Below are positions 11,829 to 20,004 of a stretch of 64,000 nucleotides of DNA, piece by piece. The stretch covers positions 470,780 through 534,779 of the forward strand of contig NZ_JAEULY010000009.1 of the NCBI RefSeq assembly GCF_016793595.1, written 5' to 3'. Within the stretch, counting starts at the first letter, position 1. Every line of letters starts with the position of its first letter. The notes beneath the pieces were generated by a model. It ran no database searches. It had not been told where the DNA came from and saw only the letters and a list, made by a program, of their open reading frames with translations. The position numbers and the translations under genes were made by a program. The stretch comes from Phreatobacter sp. (GTDB lineage: Bacteria > Pseudomonadota > Alphaproteobacteria > Rhizobiales > Phreatobacteraceae).

Positions 11829-12260
11829 ATGCGAACGATCGCTCACGTGTTCATCGGCCTGCTTGCCTCGGTACAGCTCGCGGGAGCCCAGTATCTTGCC
11901 GATCGCGCCACCCGACTGCCCAACCCAACCGGCCAGCACATTTGGCTGGAAGTCACCCGCCCCATGCTCGGATGCAGCGGCACACAGGACGATCCAGAGC
12001 TGATCCCTCGCCTTTACAATGCGTTCGCCGATTGGATGGGCGGGCAACGATTGCCTGATGGCTGTTCAGTGATCCGGGTCGGAACCAAGCTGTTGCTCGA
12101 TTACATTCAGCCGAACGGTGCTGTGCGACTGATTGAGGTTTGCGCGGGCGGCTGCTCGCCGTTCATGTGGCCCGTCTACATGCCACAGCATGTGTTCGCC
12201 GGCACATTTCTGAGGCCCACCCGGCCGCCTGCCTATGCGCGCAGATTGGGCTTACAATAG
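11829..12260 (+). CDS. Small exported protein, unknown function
   Basis: 143 residues, starting MRTIAHVFIGLLASVQLAGA-Q, a classical signal peptide with a probable cleavage after AGA. The mature part has four Cys (GCSG, DGCSV, EVCAGGCS), suggesting two disulfides in the periplasm. The final segment is basic and Pro-rich. GGGAGAAGG-type purine-rich sequence precedes the ATG. Probably co-transcribed with the membrane protein upstream. No family recognised. Confidence 0.6.
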   Translation: MRTIAHVFIGLLASVQLAGAQYLADRATRLPNPTGQHIWLEVTRPMLGCSGTQDDPELIPRLYNAFADWMGGQRLPDGCSVIRVGTKLLLDYIQPNGAVRLIEVCAGGCSPFMWPVYMPQHVFAGTFLRPTRPPAYARRLGLQ

Positions 12261-12514
12261 GCTTAGCTGGATCGGGCCGTCCAACGTCTGGGGAGAGGCT
12301 ATCCGAGCCGGTAGGGCCAACCAAGACTGGATGACGTGTGGATCAACGTCATAACGTTTGACGATCCATACGGGGCACGGGCGCCCGACGCTCGGTCGAG
12401 CCCCGATCTTCCTATTAGCCAGCAGGTTGCAGGTAGGATTCGGTGGCTTAGCCATGCGCATGAGTTCGAGCCAGCGTGATGGGAGCCGTCCAGACACTGG
12501 TTCAGAACCGCATC

Positions 12515-13540
12515 CTATCTGAACAAAGGGGACTCCTTATAGCTCGCGAACAGATCGTCGCCGAATGCGTCTAGCGTCGGGACGAGATCGTCGGGCGCAA
12601 TGAATGATTGCCGGAACCATGGGAACCGTGCCTGGTCAAATGATCGCTTGACCCAGTTGATGGCCTTGCGGACGTGCAGGAGTTCTGCCGCTCGCGGGTG
12701 ATAAACAAGCCAGACATCGCGCTTCAGGACAAAATCGCGAGCGACATGAATGAGGCTTGGGCACAGCGCACGAGCATAAGTTGGCAAAGCCGCTATTCCC
12801 GCGCCTCCGGTCACCGCCAGAACCTGTGCCGAGCTGGTGTTGACCTGGATGCCAACAAAACCCCGCTTGTCCACCGGGGTGATCACTTCTTCGACGGTTG
12901 GAATCTGGTCGGCGACAAGATCGACGTATGGATGTTGGGGGACTTCCGCGCTGGTCATTGGCTGCCCATAGCGCTCGATATAGCGGCGCGACGCAAAGAG
13001 GCAGATGTGCAGCCATCCCAGGCGTTGAACGACCAACTCTGGATCGTCAGGCCGCTCTAGCTGGATCGCGAAATCGACTTCCAAGCCGGACACGTCCGGC
13101 ATGCGCATCTCGCACTTGATGCTGCACCGAACGGACGGCTCTGCCGTCGAGAATTCCGTAATGCGGGGGATCAACCAGAAGGTTCCCAACCCTTCCGTAA
13201 TGCCGATGCGAACCGTGCTTCGCAGCCCGGGCTTCGGGCGTTGCGAGAAATGGGCAAAAAGCTTGGCCTGCCGTAGCATTTCCTCGCCAATGCTTACAAC
13301 GCGCCGCCCTTCCTCCGTTAGAACCGAGCCGCGAGCCGTTCTGATCAAGAGAACGGCATTCGATTGCCGTTCCAAGGCCTCGATACGCGAACGCAGCACG
13401 TTCACGGAAAGACCGATTTCGTCGGCTGCGGCACGCAGGCTCTTCGTCTGTGCAACTGACAGGAACAGGCGAATGTCGTCCCAGTTCAGCGGGTCGTCGC
13501 TGTGTTCCAAATGGTGCACCACCTGTTGCACTTTTCCCAT
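12515..13540 (-). CDS. LysR-family transcriptional regulator
   Basis: 341 residues. The winged helix-turn-helix covers about residues 17-77 (WDDIRLFLSVAQTKSLRAAA, then NVLRSRIEALERQ), with an N-terminal extension of about 16 residues beyond the usual LysR start. The remainder is the two-lobed effector-binding domain. LysR proteins usually regulate a divergent neighbour from the shared intergenic region. Here that neighbour is the GNAT gene 67 bases away, and the spacer carries a large imperfect inverted repeat. The effector is unknown. Confidence 0.9.
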   Translation of the reverse strand: MGKVQQVVHHLEHSDDPLNWDDIRLFLSVAQTKSLRAAADEIGLSVNVLRSRIEALERQSNAVLLIRTARGSVLTEEGRRVVSIGEEMLRQAKLFAHFSQRPKPGLRSTVRIGITEGLGTFWLIPRITEFSTAEPSVRCSIKCEMRMPDVSGLEVDFAIQLERPDDPELVVQRLGWLHICLFASRRYIERYGQPMTSAEVPQHPYVDLVADQIPTVEEVITPVDKRGFVGIQVNTSSAQVLAVTGGAGIAALPTYARALCPSLIHVARDFVLKRDVWLVYHPRAAELLHVRKAINWVKRSFDQARFPWFRQSFIAPDDLVPTLDAFGDDLFASYKESPLFR

Positions 13541-13563
13541 CTGCTCCCCCCAGCGCTGATGTC

Positions 13564-13603
13564 GTTACCTGAGTGCCGAGCCAGCGGTCGGCTCAGGAGT
13601 AAC
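13564..13603. promoter_or_regulatory. Imperfect inverted repeat in the LysR/GNAT intergenic region; operator or mRNA hairpin
   Basis: Left arm GTTACCTGAGtgCCGA (13564-13579), right arm TCGGCTCAGGagTAAC (13588-13603), 14 paired positions with two 2-base bulges and an 8-base loop. The right arm contains AGGAG (13595-13599), the Shine-Dalgarno of the GNAT gene (ATG 13608). It may be the LysR operator, or in RNA it may mask the GNAT ribosome site. Confidence 0.55.
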
Positions 13604-13607
13604 CTCA

Positions 13608-14789
13608 ATGGAACACGTCGATCTTGCGTCTCCCAGGCAGCCCAAGCGCGCCAAGTTCTTGCGCACGCTTGCTCTCGATCATGCGCGGAACGTCGTCTGC
13701 TTCACGCCTTCGGAAGCCATCATCGACCAGCTGATGCGCGTGGCCGAGAACGATATCCCCGGTCTTGCATCGAAGCCGGCCGTTCTGGCCGTCCTTCGGC
13801 ACAATCCCGAGTGCATCTTCGCGTTCGCGCGCGGCGGCTGGCAAGAGCAACCTTCCGATGCGCCGATGGGCTTCATGGCTATGCTGCCGCTGACAAAAGA
13901 CGGTCACCGCGCGCTGTTCGACGGCCGGCTGAAGACGGACGCGCCAGACCTGGCGTTCGTTGCTCGGCAGCACGAACGTCCGGACGCGATCTATCACTGG
14001 GGCGTCTTCGGTGGCCCCGCCGTCGTCGGCGGCATGGCGCTGGTGATGGAGCGCCTGTCGTCGGACAAGTTCCGCGGCCTGCCGATGTACTGCAAGGCCG
14101 CGAGCCCCGAGGCGCACAAGTTCATGCTGTCGATCGGCTTCGTCGACGGCGCCCAGCATCCGTCAGGACGGGAATACACGCGGTCGCTCATGGGCCTGCC
14201 GCGCGTGCCGCCCACACCGCATGGTTTCGACAGCTACACCCCCGGCGCGCTCCCTCGCGAAATCGGCATCAAGGTCGTGCATGACCTCGAGGAACTTTCG
14301 ATGGTACGGGCCATTCGGGCGGCCGCCTACGTTAGCGAGCAGCAGATGCCGTATCGGGAAGACGTCGATGGCAATGACCTCTCCGCTACGCACCTGCTTG
14401 GCTATATCGGCGACGAGCCTGCCGGCTGCATCCGCATCCGCTACTTCGCCGGTTTCGTAAAGGTCGAGCGCCTGGCCGTCTTCGAGAGGTTCCGCAAGAC
14501 CACGCTGGCGCTGAAGCTGGTACGCGCGGCCATCGAGTTCGGCAGGCACAAGGGCTACACACACTTCTACGGCCAGGCCGAGGAGAGCGTCATCAAGCTC
14601 TGGGAGCGTTTCGGCTTCATTCGCCGCGAAGGTCCGGGCGTCAAATACATGACCGACCTCTACTACCACGAGGGCGATCTGAGGGTGGAGGCGTCGCCCG
14701 AGGCCGTCCATGCGCAGTCCGGCCCCAATGTACTGATACGGCCAGAGGGTCAGTGGCATCGGCCCTCTCATCTGGAGGTGGGCGGATGA
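13608..14789 (+). CDS. Two-domain GNAT-like acyltransferase
   Basis: 393 residues. The first ~200 residues (FMAMLPLTKDGHRALFDG, AIYHWGVFGGPAVVGGMALV) resemble a degenerate GNAT domain. The second half is a clearer one: ATHLLGYIGDEPAGCIRIRY, then VKVERLAVFERFRKTTLALK, and LWERFGFIRREGP near the end. The usual RxxGxG acetyl-CoA loop is modified to RFRKTTLALKL. The substrate is unknown. Divergent from the LysR gene, likely its target; AGGAG lies eight bases before the ATG. Its TGA overlaps the next start in ATGA, so the following 70-residue protein is probably translationally coupled. Confidence 0.7.
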   Translation: MEHVDLASPRQPKRAKFLRTLALDHARNVVCFTPSEAIIDQLMRVAENDIPGLASKPAVLAVLRHNPECIFAFARGGWQEQPSDAPMGFMAMLPLTKDGHRALFDGRLKTDAPDLAFVARQHERPDAIYHWGVFGGPAVVGGMALVMERLSSDKFRGLPMYCKAASPEAHKFMLSIGFVDGAQHPSGREYTRSLMGLPRVPPTPHGFDSYTPGALPREIGIKVVHDLEELSMVRAIRAAAYVSEQQMPYREDVDGNDLSATHLLGYIGDEPAGCIRIRYFAGFVKVERLAVFERFRKTTLALKLVRAAIEFGRHKGYTHFYGQAEESVIKLWERFGFIRREGPGVKYMTDLYYHEGDLRVEASPEAVHAQSGPNVLIRPEGQWHRPSHLEVGG

Positions 14790-14998
14790 AGCGCCGCCCC
14801 GCTGCAGCTAACGACGATGGTGCTGGCGGCGATACGGAGCGCATCAAGGATATGGAGACTGCAATCGCGTTTGCGGACTACCTGTCGCTTGCTTCGAAGG
14901 AATGGAGTGCGCTGGCATCCTATTTGTTCCGCGTCGCCTCGGCTGATTTGAAAGAGAAGCTTGCGGCGAGAAATCGGCTTACAGACACGTCGAATTAG
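14786..14998 (+). CDS. Small 70-residue protein coupled to the GNAT gene, unknown function
   Basis: 70 residues from ATG 14786, overlapping the GNAT stop by ATGA and preceded by GGAGGTGGGCGG. The sequence is hydrophilic at the start (KRRPAAANDDGAGGDTERI) and then helical (METAIAFADYLSLASKEWSA). No known domain was recognised. Coupling suggests a partner or modifier of the GNAT protein. A terminator-like hairpin follows eight bases after the stop. Confidence 0.6.
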   Translation: MKRRPAAANDDGAGGDTERIKDMETAIAFADYLSLASKEWSALASYLFRVASADLKEKLAARNRLTDTSN

Positions 14999-15005
14999 CC
15001 TCGAT

Positions 15006-15036
15006 CGGCCCGCCACCTGTCCGGCGGGCCGTTCTC
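15006..15036 (+). terminator. Intrinsic terminator-like hairpin after the GNAT operon
   Basis: CGGCCCGCC (15006-15014), 8-base loop, GGCGGGCCG (15023-15031), then TTCTC. Perfect 9-bp GC stem with a short pyrimidine tail, eight bases after the 70-residue ORF. Confidence 0.6.
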
Positions 15037-15104
15037 CATTCAATGGCATTGCAGAACATCGCCAAGTCTTGCAGGGTGCCGCAACGTCAAATTCGGAGAG
15101 CGCA

Positions 15105-15317
15105 ATGACGGGCGAGACGACGGCTGCAACCGACATCGATCTGTTGAAGCTCGTGCAGGCGCATGTTGCAGATCTTCGCTCGCGCTACCCCTCGCACGAC
15201 GTGCGGGTTATTGTTTCGACTGCCCCGCCCGGATACCCTGACACTGACGAGGAGCCAGTCCGGCCGGTCATGCTGGAGCTTCTCGCACAGCCGAGGCTGC
15301 GGGTGGCTGGGGCGTAA
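15105..15317 (+). CDS. Small 70-residue protein, unknown function
   Basis: 70 residues from ATG 15105, preceded by GGAGAG with good spacing. It begins MTGETTAATDIDLLKLVQAH and is acidic overall, with a central RSRYPSHDVRVIVST strand-like segment and YPDTDEEPVRPVML. No domain recognised. The longer in-frame opening at 14961 would run through the preceding hairpin and is unlikely. It is the last gene of the accessory block. Confidence 0.45.
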   Translation: MTGETTAATDIDLLKLVQAHVADLRSRYPSHDVRVIVSTAPPGYPDTDEEPVRPVMLELLAQPRLRVAGA

Positions 15318-15492
15318 CTGGTTGACGCACTTGCAGCGTTCAACGCTGCGACAATCTCGACCACGGTAGAACTGACGGTGACCTGAGCCCCCGGCTTCAG
15401 GGCGTCAATCCCGCACTTGCACGATCAGCTAGGTGAACCGAACCACTGACAGAATGGTGGGGGTAGCGAGTTCACCAAACCGCCCTACCCGC

Positions 15493-15507
15493 GTTCTGGT
15501 CCTGTTC
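15493..15507. promoter_or_regulatory. Second GTTC-N7-GTTC motif (SOS-box-like)
   Basis: GTTC at 15493-15496 and 15504-15507 with TGGTCCT between. It matches the LexA pattern but is not in front of a start codon: the nearest genes end here. With only eight fixed bases, a chance match in 64 kb is quite possible. Confidence 0.25.
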
Positions 15508-15537
15508 GGCTCGCTTGAAGGGCGGTCGCAATACCCC

Positions 15538-15550
15538 TTTTTGTTCTTGC
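15538..15550 (+). repeat. 13-bp direct repeat, right copy (possible island boundary)
   Basis: TTTTTGTTCTTGC, identical to 5556-5568. Together the copies enclose about 10 kb of accessory genes. No integrase gene lies next to either copy. Confidence 0.4.
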
Positions 15551-15644
15551 CCGAAATGCCCTCGACGAGGAGCGGTCAGCCGGCCCCCCGGTTTCGGCGA
15601 ACATGCCGGGCGGCCACGACGGGGGCGGCAGCCCCGGCCCCGGC

Positions 15645-17102
15645 TCAGTTGCGGGGTGCGGCGGGCGGCGGCGAAAGGCCCGGCAGGCCGCCCGGCGCGT
15701 CGAGGCCGGGAAGACCACCGCCGATGCCCGGCATGTCGATGCGGATCTCGACCTTGGAGGGGTCCATTTTCGGGCCCTTGTCGAGCCAGTAGGTCACCGA
15801 GCCCGGCCAGAAGATGACGACCGCGACCAGCAGCAGCTGCATGAACACCCAGGGTATCGCGCCGAGATAGATGTCGTTGGTCTTCACCGAGGGCGGCGCG
15901 ATGCCGCGCAGGTAGAACAGCGCGAAACCGAAGGGCGGGTGCATGAAGCTCGTCTGCATGTTCACGCAGAGCAGCACGCCGAACCAGATCAGGTCGATGT
16001 CGAGCTTGGCCGCCACCGGCGCCAGCAGCGGCACGATGATGAAGGCGATCTCGAAGAAATCGAGGAAGAACGCCAGGAAGAAGACGAAGATATTGACGAA
16101 GATCAGGAAGCCGACCTGCCCGCCCGGCAGGTTGGTGAGCATGTGCTCGATCCAGCGCGAACCGTCCATGCCCTGGAAGACCAGGCTGAAAACGGTGGCG
16201 CCGATCAGGATGAACACCACCATGGCGGTGATGCGCATGGTCGATTTCATCGCCTGGTCGACCAGCGGCCAGGTCAGGCGGCGATGGAGCGCGGCGAGCA
16301 CCAGCGCGCCGACCGCGCCCATGGCGCCGGCTTCCGTCGGCGTCGCAAGGCCCATGAAGATCGTGCCGAGCACGAGGAAGATCAGGACGATGGAGGGGAT
16401 CATGCCCCACAGCACCTGGCGGATCAGCGGCCAGCCGATCTCGCCGCGCGCCTCGGGCGGCAGCGGCGGCATGGTCTGCGGCCGGACGATCGACAGGAAG
16501 ACGATGTAGAGGATGAAGATCACCACCTGCAGGATCGAGGGGCCGATGGCGCCGAGATACATGTCGCCGACCGAGCGGCCCAGCTGGTCGGCGAGCACGA
16601 CGAGCACGAGCGAGGGCGGGATCAGCTGGGTGATCGTGCCGGAGGCGGCGATGACGCCGGTCGCCAGCTTCATGTCGTAGCCGTAGCGCTGCATGATCGG
16701 CAGCGAGATCACGCCCATGGCGATGACCGAGGCGGCGACCGTGCCGGTGATCGCGCCGAGGATCGCGCCGACGATGATGACGGCATAGGCAAGGCCGCCG
16801 GGCACGCCGCCGAACAGCTTGCCGGTGCCCTCCAGCAGGTCTTCGGCCAGGCCGCAGCGCTCGAGGATCGCGCCCATGAAGGTGAAGAACGGGATCGCCA
16901 ACAGGAGGTCGTTGGAGATGATGCCGTGGAAGCGCAGCGGCAGCGCCTGCAGGAACACCGCCTCGAAATGGCCGGTCAGCACGCCCAGCGTACCGAACAT
17001 CAGGCCGACCGCGGCAAGAGAGAAGGCGACGGGGAAGCCGATCAGCATGAAGCAGATCATTCCGCCGAACATGAGCGGAGGCATGATGCCGTGCGAGAAC
17101 AT
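15645..17102 (-). CDS. TRAP transporter large permease (DctM-like)
   Basis: 485 residues from ATG 17102 (MFSHGIMPPLMFGGMICFML); the frame runs further back but there overlaps the small permease. About twelve hydrophobic helices, with the family segments GFPVAFSLAAVGL, ASGTITQLIPPSLVLVVLAD and PTEAGAMGAVGAL. DctM is the sodium-coupled translocation subunit of TRAP uptake systems. The end is unusual: after the last helix a Gly/Pro-rich tail (GIGGGLPGLDAPGGLPGLS) adds about 35 residues beyond typical DctM. It follows the small permease by 32 bases. No periplasmic binding protein gene is adjacent, so the substrate cannot be read. Confidence 0.9.
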   Translation of the reverse strand: MFSHGIMPPLMFGGMICFMLIGFPVAFSLAAVGLMFGTLGVLTGHFEAVFLQALPLRFHGIISNDLLLAIPFFTFMGAILERCGLAEDLLEGTGKLFGGVPGGLAYAVIIVGAILGAITGTVAASVIAMGVISLPIMQRYGYDMKLATGVIAASGTITQLIPPSLVLVVLADQLGRSVGDMYLGAIGPSILQVVIFILYIVFLSIVRPQTMPPLPPEARGEIGWPLIRQVLWGMIPSIVLIFLVLGTIFMGLATPTEAGAMGAVGALVLAALHRRLTWPLVDQAMKSTMRITAMVVFILIGATVFSLVFQGMDGSRWIEHMLTNLPGGQVGFLIFVNIFVFFLAFFLDFFEIAFIIVPLLAPVAAKLDIDLIWFGVLLCVNMQTSFMHPPFGFALFYLRGIAPPSVKTNDIYLGAIPWVFMQLLLVAVVIFWPGSVTYWLDKGPKMDPSKVEIRIDMPGIGGGLPGLDAPGGLPGLSPPPAAPRN

Positions 17103-17134
17103 GGGGCTGAAGTCTCCGGAAGGTTCTCGCCCGC

Positions 17135-17674
17135 TTACTGAAGCGGTTTCTCGTATTTGGATTCGAAGGTGATCAGGCCCCGCAGGGCCGCGACGCGCTT
17201 GATCAGCTCGGAAAGGCCCTGCAGCGTCAGCAGGGCGAAGCCCAGCGGCATCACCAGCTTGATCGGCCAGACCAGCAGGCCGCCGGCATTCTGCGAGCCT
17301 TCCCACTGCTTGAACGAGGTCAGGAAGAACGGCCAGCTGAGATAGGTCATGTAGACCGTCACGGGCAGCAGGAAGAAGACCATGCCGATGGCGTCGATCC
17401 ACAGGCGCTTGCGGTCGGAAACGGCGCCATAGACCAGATCGACGCGCACATGCTCGTTCATCCTGAGCGTGTAGGATGCGCCCAGCAGCACCATCATGCC
17501 GAACAGGTACCACTGGATTTCCAGCATGGAGTTCGACGAGACGTGGATCAGGTAGCGGGTCGTCGCATTGCCCGCACTGATCAGGCAGGCGAGCAGCACG
17601 CACCAGTCGGCGATGCGCCCGAAAGCGGCGTTGAGCGCGTCAACCGCGCGGCTGAATGCAAGCAGGCCGCCCAT
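17135..17674 (-). CDS. TRAP transporter small permease (DctQ-like)
   Basis: 179 residues from ATG 17674, preceded by AGGGGACGGG. Four hydrophobic helices are present; NSMLEIQWYLFGMMVLLGAS then TLRMNEHVRVDLVY is the DctQ signature. With DctM it forms the membrane part of a TRAP importer. The frame is open to 17800, but the extra N-terminus is not membrane-like and lacks a ribosome site. First gene of a two-gene operon; the missing DctP partner must be elsewhere or lost. Confidence 0.9.
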   Translation of the reverse strand: MGGLLAFSRAVDALNAAFGRIADWCVLLACLISAGNATTRYLIHVSSNSMLEIQWYLFGMMVLLGASYTLRMNEHVRVDLVYGAVSDRKRLWIDAIGMVFFLLPVTVYMTYLSWPFFLTSFKQWEGSQNAGGLLVWPIKLVMPLGFALLTLQGLSELIKRVAALRGLITFESKYEKPLQ

Positions 17675-17905
17675 GCAATCCCGTCCCCTGCGGATCTTTT
17701 TGTCCGCATCTGGGTTGACGAATACGCATAGGTAGCGACCAACCGCAAGACCGCTGGCTGGTCCTCCATCGAATATTTTCAAGGGTTTCGGCGGGATCAT
17801 CGGCTGAAAGCGCGAATGATCCGCTTCGCCGGCAAGACAGGCATCGGCCTCCGTCCTCTGGCCGGGTTGCCGGCGGCCACGGAAAGCCGTCGCGCCCGCC
17901 TTCGC

Positions 17906-18772
17906 TCACCCACCGAGGCCCAGCACCTTCATCGCATTGCGCTTGAGGATGAGGTCGTGGACCTCTTCCTTGAACCCGGTCTCGCGGAACTGGGCGATCC
18001 ACCGCTCCGGCTGGATTAGCGGGAAATCCGAGCCGAACAGCATCTTCGTCCTCAGCTGCGTGTTGGCATACTGGACGATCTGCGGCGGGAAATACTTCGG
18101 CATCCAGCCGGACAGGTCGATATAGACATTGGGCTTGTGCAGCGCGATCGACAGCGCCTCGTCCGTCCAGGGCCAGGACGGATGGGCGAGGATGATGGTC
18201 ATGTCCGGGAAGTCGACCGCGACGTCGTCGATGTGGATGGGCTGCGAATATTTGAGCCGCATGCCGCCGCCGCCGCGCATGCCTGTGCCGATGCCGGAAT
18301 GTCCCGTGTGGAAGATCGCCGGCAGCTTGTGGTGGGCGATCACCTCGTAGAGCTGATAGGCCATGCGGTCGTTGGGATAGAAGCCCTGGCAGGTCGGGTG
18401 GAACTTGAAGCCCTTGACGATGCCGGTCTTGATCAGTTCCTCCGCCTCGCGGGCGCCGAGCCGGCCCTTGTGCGGGTCGATCGAGGCGAAGGCGATCATC
18501 ATGTCGGCATTGTCGCGCGCGGCGTCGGCGATTTCCTCGTTGGGGATGCGCCGGTTGCCGATCTGCGCCTCGGTATCGACCGTGAACATGACGAGGCCGA
18601 TCTTGTGCTTGCGGTAATGCGCGATCGTCTCGGCGATGGTCGGCCGCTTGCCGACCTTGAAATACTTGCCGGCCGCCTCCTCGTAGGGCGTCCAGTAGGC
18701 GTCGACATCCTGCCGGCAGGAGACCTCGGCATGGGTGTGGATATCGATGGCGACCAGATCCTCGACGTTCAT
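17906..18772 (-). CDS. Amidohydrolase of the ACMSD-like family
   Basis: 288 residues from ATG 18772 with GGAGGACGCGCC ahead of it. Metal-site motifs of amidohydrolase family 2 are visible: AIDIHTHAE, IFHTGHSG, ILAHPSWPW and LFGSDFPL (catalytic Asp). Members include aminocarboxymuconate-semialdehyde decarboxylase, benzoate-type decarboxylases and 4-oxalomesaconate hydratase. The exact reaction is not readable, but decarboxylation or hydrolysis of an aromatic-derived acid is likely. It sits upstream of the TRAP permeases on the same strand with a 231-base gap that shows no other feature; joint uptake and catabolism is inferred. Confidence 0.85.
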   Translation of the reverse strand: MNVEDLVAIDIHTHAEVSCRQDVDAYWTPYEEAAGKYFKVGKRPTIAETIAHYRKHKIGLVMFTVDTEAQIGNRRIPNEEIADAARDNADMMIAFASIDPHKGRLGAREAEELIKTGIVKGFKFHPTCQGFYPNDRMAYQLYEVIAHHKLPAIFHTGHSGIGTGMRGGGGMRLKYSQPIHIDDVAVDFPDMTIILAHPSWPWTDEALSIALHKPNVYIDLSGWMPKYFPPQIVQYANTQLRTKMLFGSDFPLIQPERWIAQFRETGFKEEVHDLILKRNAMKVLGLGG

Positions 18773-18975
18773 GGCGCGTCCTCCCGCGACCGCCCGTCCT
18801 CCGGGTAGTCCGCCCACAATCGTTATGATCAATAACTATCTGCCGTCAATCGCCGCTGCCCCGCAAGCGGTCAGCGTTGAACCGGATGGTGGCGCGCCAT
18901 GCCGTGCCTATCGTGGCTGCAAGCCTCCCGGCGCGACCGCAAACGGCGCGGCGAAAGGAGGCGGTCGAGGAGACG

Positions 18976-19383
18976 ATGCCCATGATGACACGACGCTTCT
19001 TCGCCACCTGCACGATCTGCGCGGCCACCGGCTTCGCGGCGACGCAGGTCTCTGCCCAGGGCGCCCCGCAGCTCAGCCGCAAGATGCTGTCGCAGACGGA
19101 TGGCCCCACCCCCGGCTACGTGACGATCATCGCCGAGGTGGACATCCCCGCCGGCGCCGTCGTTGCCCCGCACACCCATCCGGGCATCGAGACGGGTTAC
19201 GTCATGGAGGGCGAGATCGAACTGCCGATTCAGGGCAAGCCGACGGTCGTCCTCAAGCCGGGCGACGCCTTCCAGGTGCCAGCCGGCGCGGTCCATGGCG
19301 GCGGCAAGGCCGGCACCGGGCGCGTCAAGATCGTCAGCACATTCGTCGTCGAGAAGGCGAAGCCCCTCGCAACGCCCGCCTGA
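18976..19383 (+). CDS. Exported single-domain cupin protein
   Basis: 135 residues from ATG 18976, preceded by GAGGAGACG. The N-terminus MPMMTRRFFATCTICAATGF has the twin-arginine pattern TRRFF followed by a hydrophobic stretch and AQ-A, so it is probably exported folded by Tat. The cupin motif 1 is APHTHPGIETGYVMEGE with two His and a Glu; motif 2 is PGDAFQVPAGAVHGG. These residues usually bind one metal ion. Enzyme or sensor role unknown. It is divergent from the amidohydrolase, with 203 bases between. Confidence 0.8.
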   Translation: MPMMTRRFFATCTICAATGFAATQVSAQGAPQLSRKMLSQTDGPTPGYVTIIAEVDIPAGAVVAPHTHPGIETGYVMEGEIELPIQGKPTVVLKPGDAFQVPAGAVHGGGKAGTGRVKIVSTFVVEKAKPLATPA

Positions 19384-19472
19384 GCCCTGGTCCGATGGAA
19401 GGACCGGCGGCGCGCGCCTCCGCGTCGCCGGCTCCTGTCTCAAGCATTGTCAGATAGAGGTGTCCGGCCGTC

Positions 19473-19769
19473 TCACGCGGGCAGTTCGGCCAGCAGCTTC
19501 CGATAGTCCTGCTCGGGGAACGTCCTCATCGTGGTCGTCCGCACATTGCCCCGCGAGGCCATGGCGAGCGTGAATTTCACGATCGCCTCATCGTTCGGGG
19601 CCTTGAGATGGACCATGACGTCATAGGCCCCCATGCACAGGTGGACGTCGTTGAGCTCGACGCCGAGGCTCTTGGCGAGTTCGCGCGCGGCATCGACGCG
19701 CTTGGCGCCGTCGCGGATGGTGCGGATCCCCTGGTCGGTGAAATTGATGAGAACGCAATAGGCTGCCAT
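19473..19769 (-). CDS. GYD domain protein
   Basis: 98 residues from ATG 19769 with GGGAGGTCAGCC ahead. The sequence AAYCVLINFTDQGIRTIRD and VHLCMGAYDVMVHLKAPND is typical of the GYD domain, a small ferredoxin-like fold of unknown function common in rhizobia and other soil bacteria. Convergent with the cupin gene; the 89-base gap has a GC-rich imperfect inverted repeat (CCGGCG...CGCCGG). Confidence 0.8.
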   Translation of the reverse strand: MAAYCVLINFTDQGIRTIRDGAKRVDAARELAKSLGVELNDVHLCMGAYDVMVHLKAPNDEAIVKFTLAMASRGNVRTTTMRTFPEQDYRKLLAELPA

Positions 19770-20004
19770 GGCTGACCTCCCTTTGGTGCGGTTCAGCCCG
19801 ATCCGGTGCGCGGCCTGCATGATGTCGGCAAGACCGGTCATCGCGGGCGACCATGTCTACGCTCTTTCCCCACCGGCGGCGAATCACGCGGCATTGTTCG
19901 TCGCAGACCCGGTTACCTTTATTCCACGCTTGCAATGCGTGAATAGCGGCGCACACTCCGGCCGCGACGGGACGAAGTCCCGCCATCGAACCGGAGGAAT
20001 GGTC

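Larger units (their letters stand above)
15318..15644. other. Intergenic region at the right edge of the accessory block
   Basis: 327 bases between two 3' ends. It holds a 7-bp inverted repeat (GGTGAAC 15432-15438 with GTTCACC 15470-15476), a GTTC-N7-GTTC match (15493-15507) and the right copy of the 13-bp direct repeat (15538-15550). I see no gene. Confidence 0.5.

Noticed and set aside
12339..12368. Interrupted inverted repeat TGGATcaaCGTCA...TGACGATCCA as a terminator between convergent genes
   Set aside because: The stem has a three-base bulge, is AT-rich and has no T-run; too weak to call.
5772..15317. Active CRISPR-Cas locus or prophage
   Set aside because: No array of spaced repeats, cas2 or effector gene, no integrase, terminase, capsid or tail gene was seen; only a broken cas1 piece.
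15493..15507. Second GTTC-N7-GTTC taken as a working SOS operator
   Set aside because: No start codon lies downstream on either strand at a promoter distance, and eight fixed bases are expected about once per 65 kb per strand by chance.
15603..17141. 512-residue plus-strand ORF opposite the TRAP large permease
   Set aside because: A highly charged antisense shadow; the minus strand encodes a textbook DctM with membrane helices.
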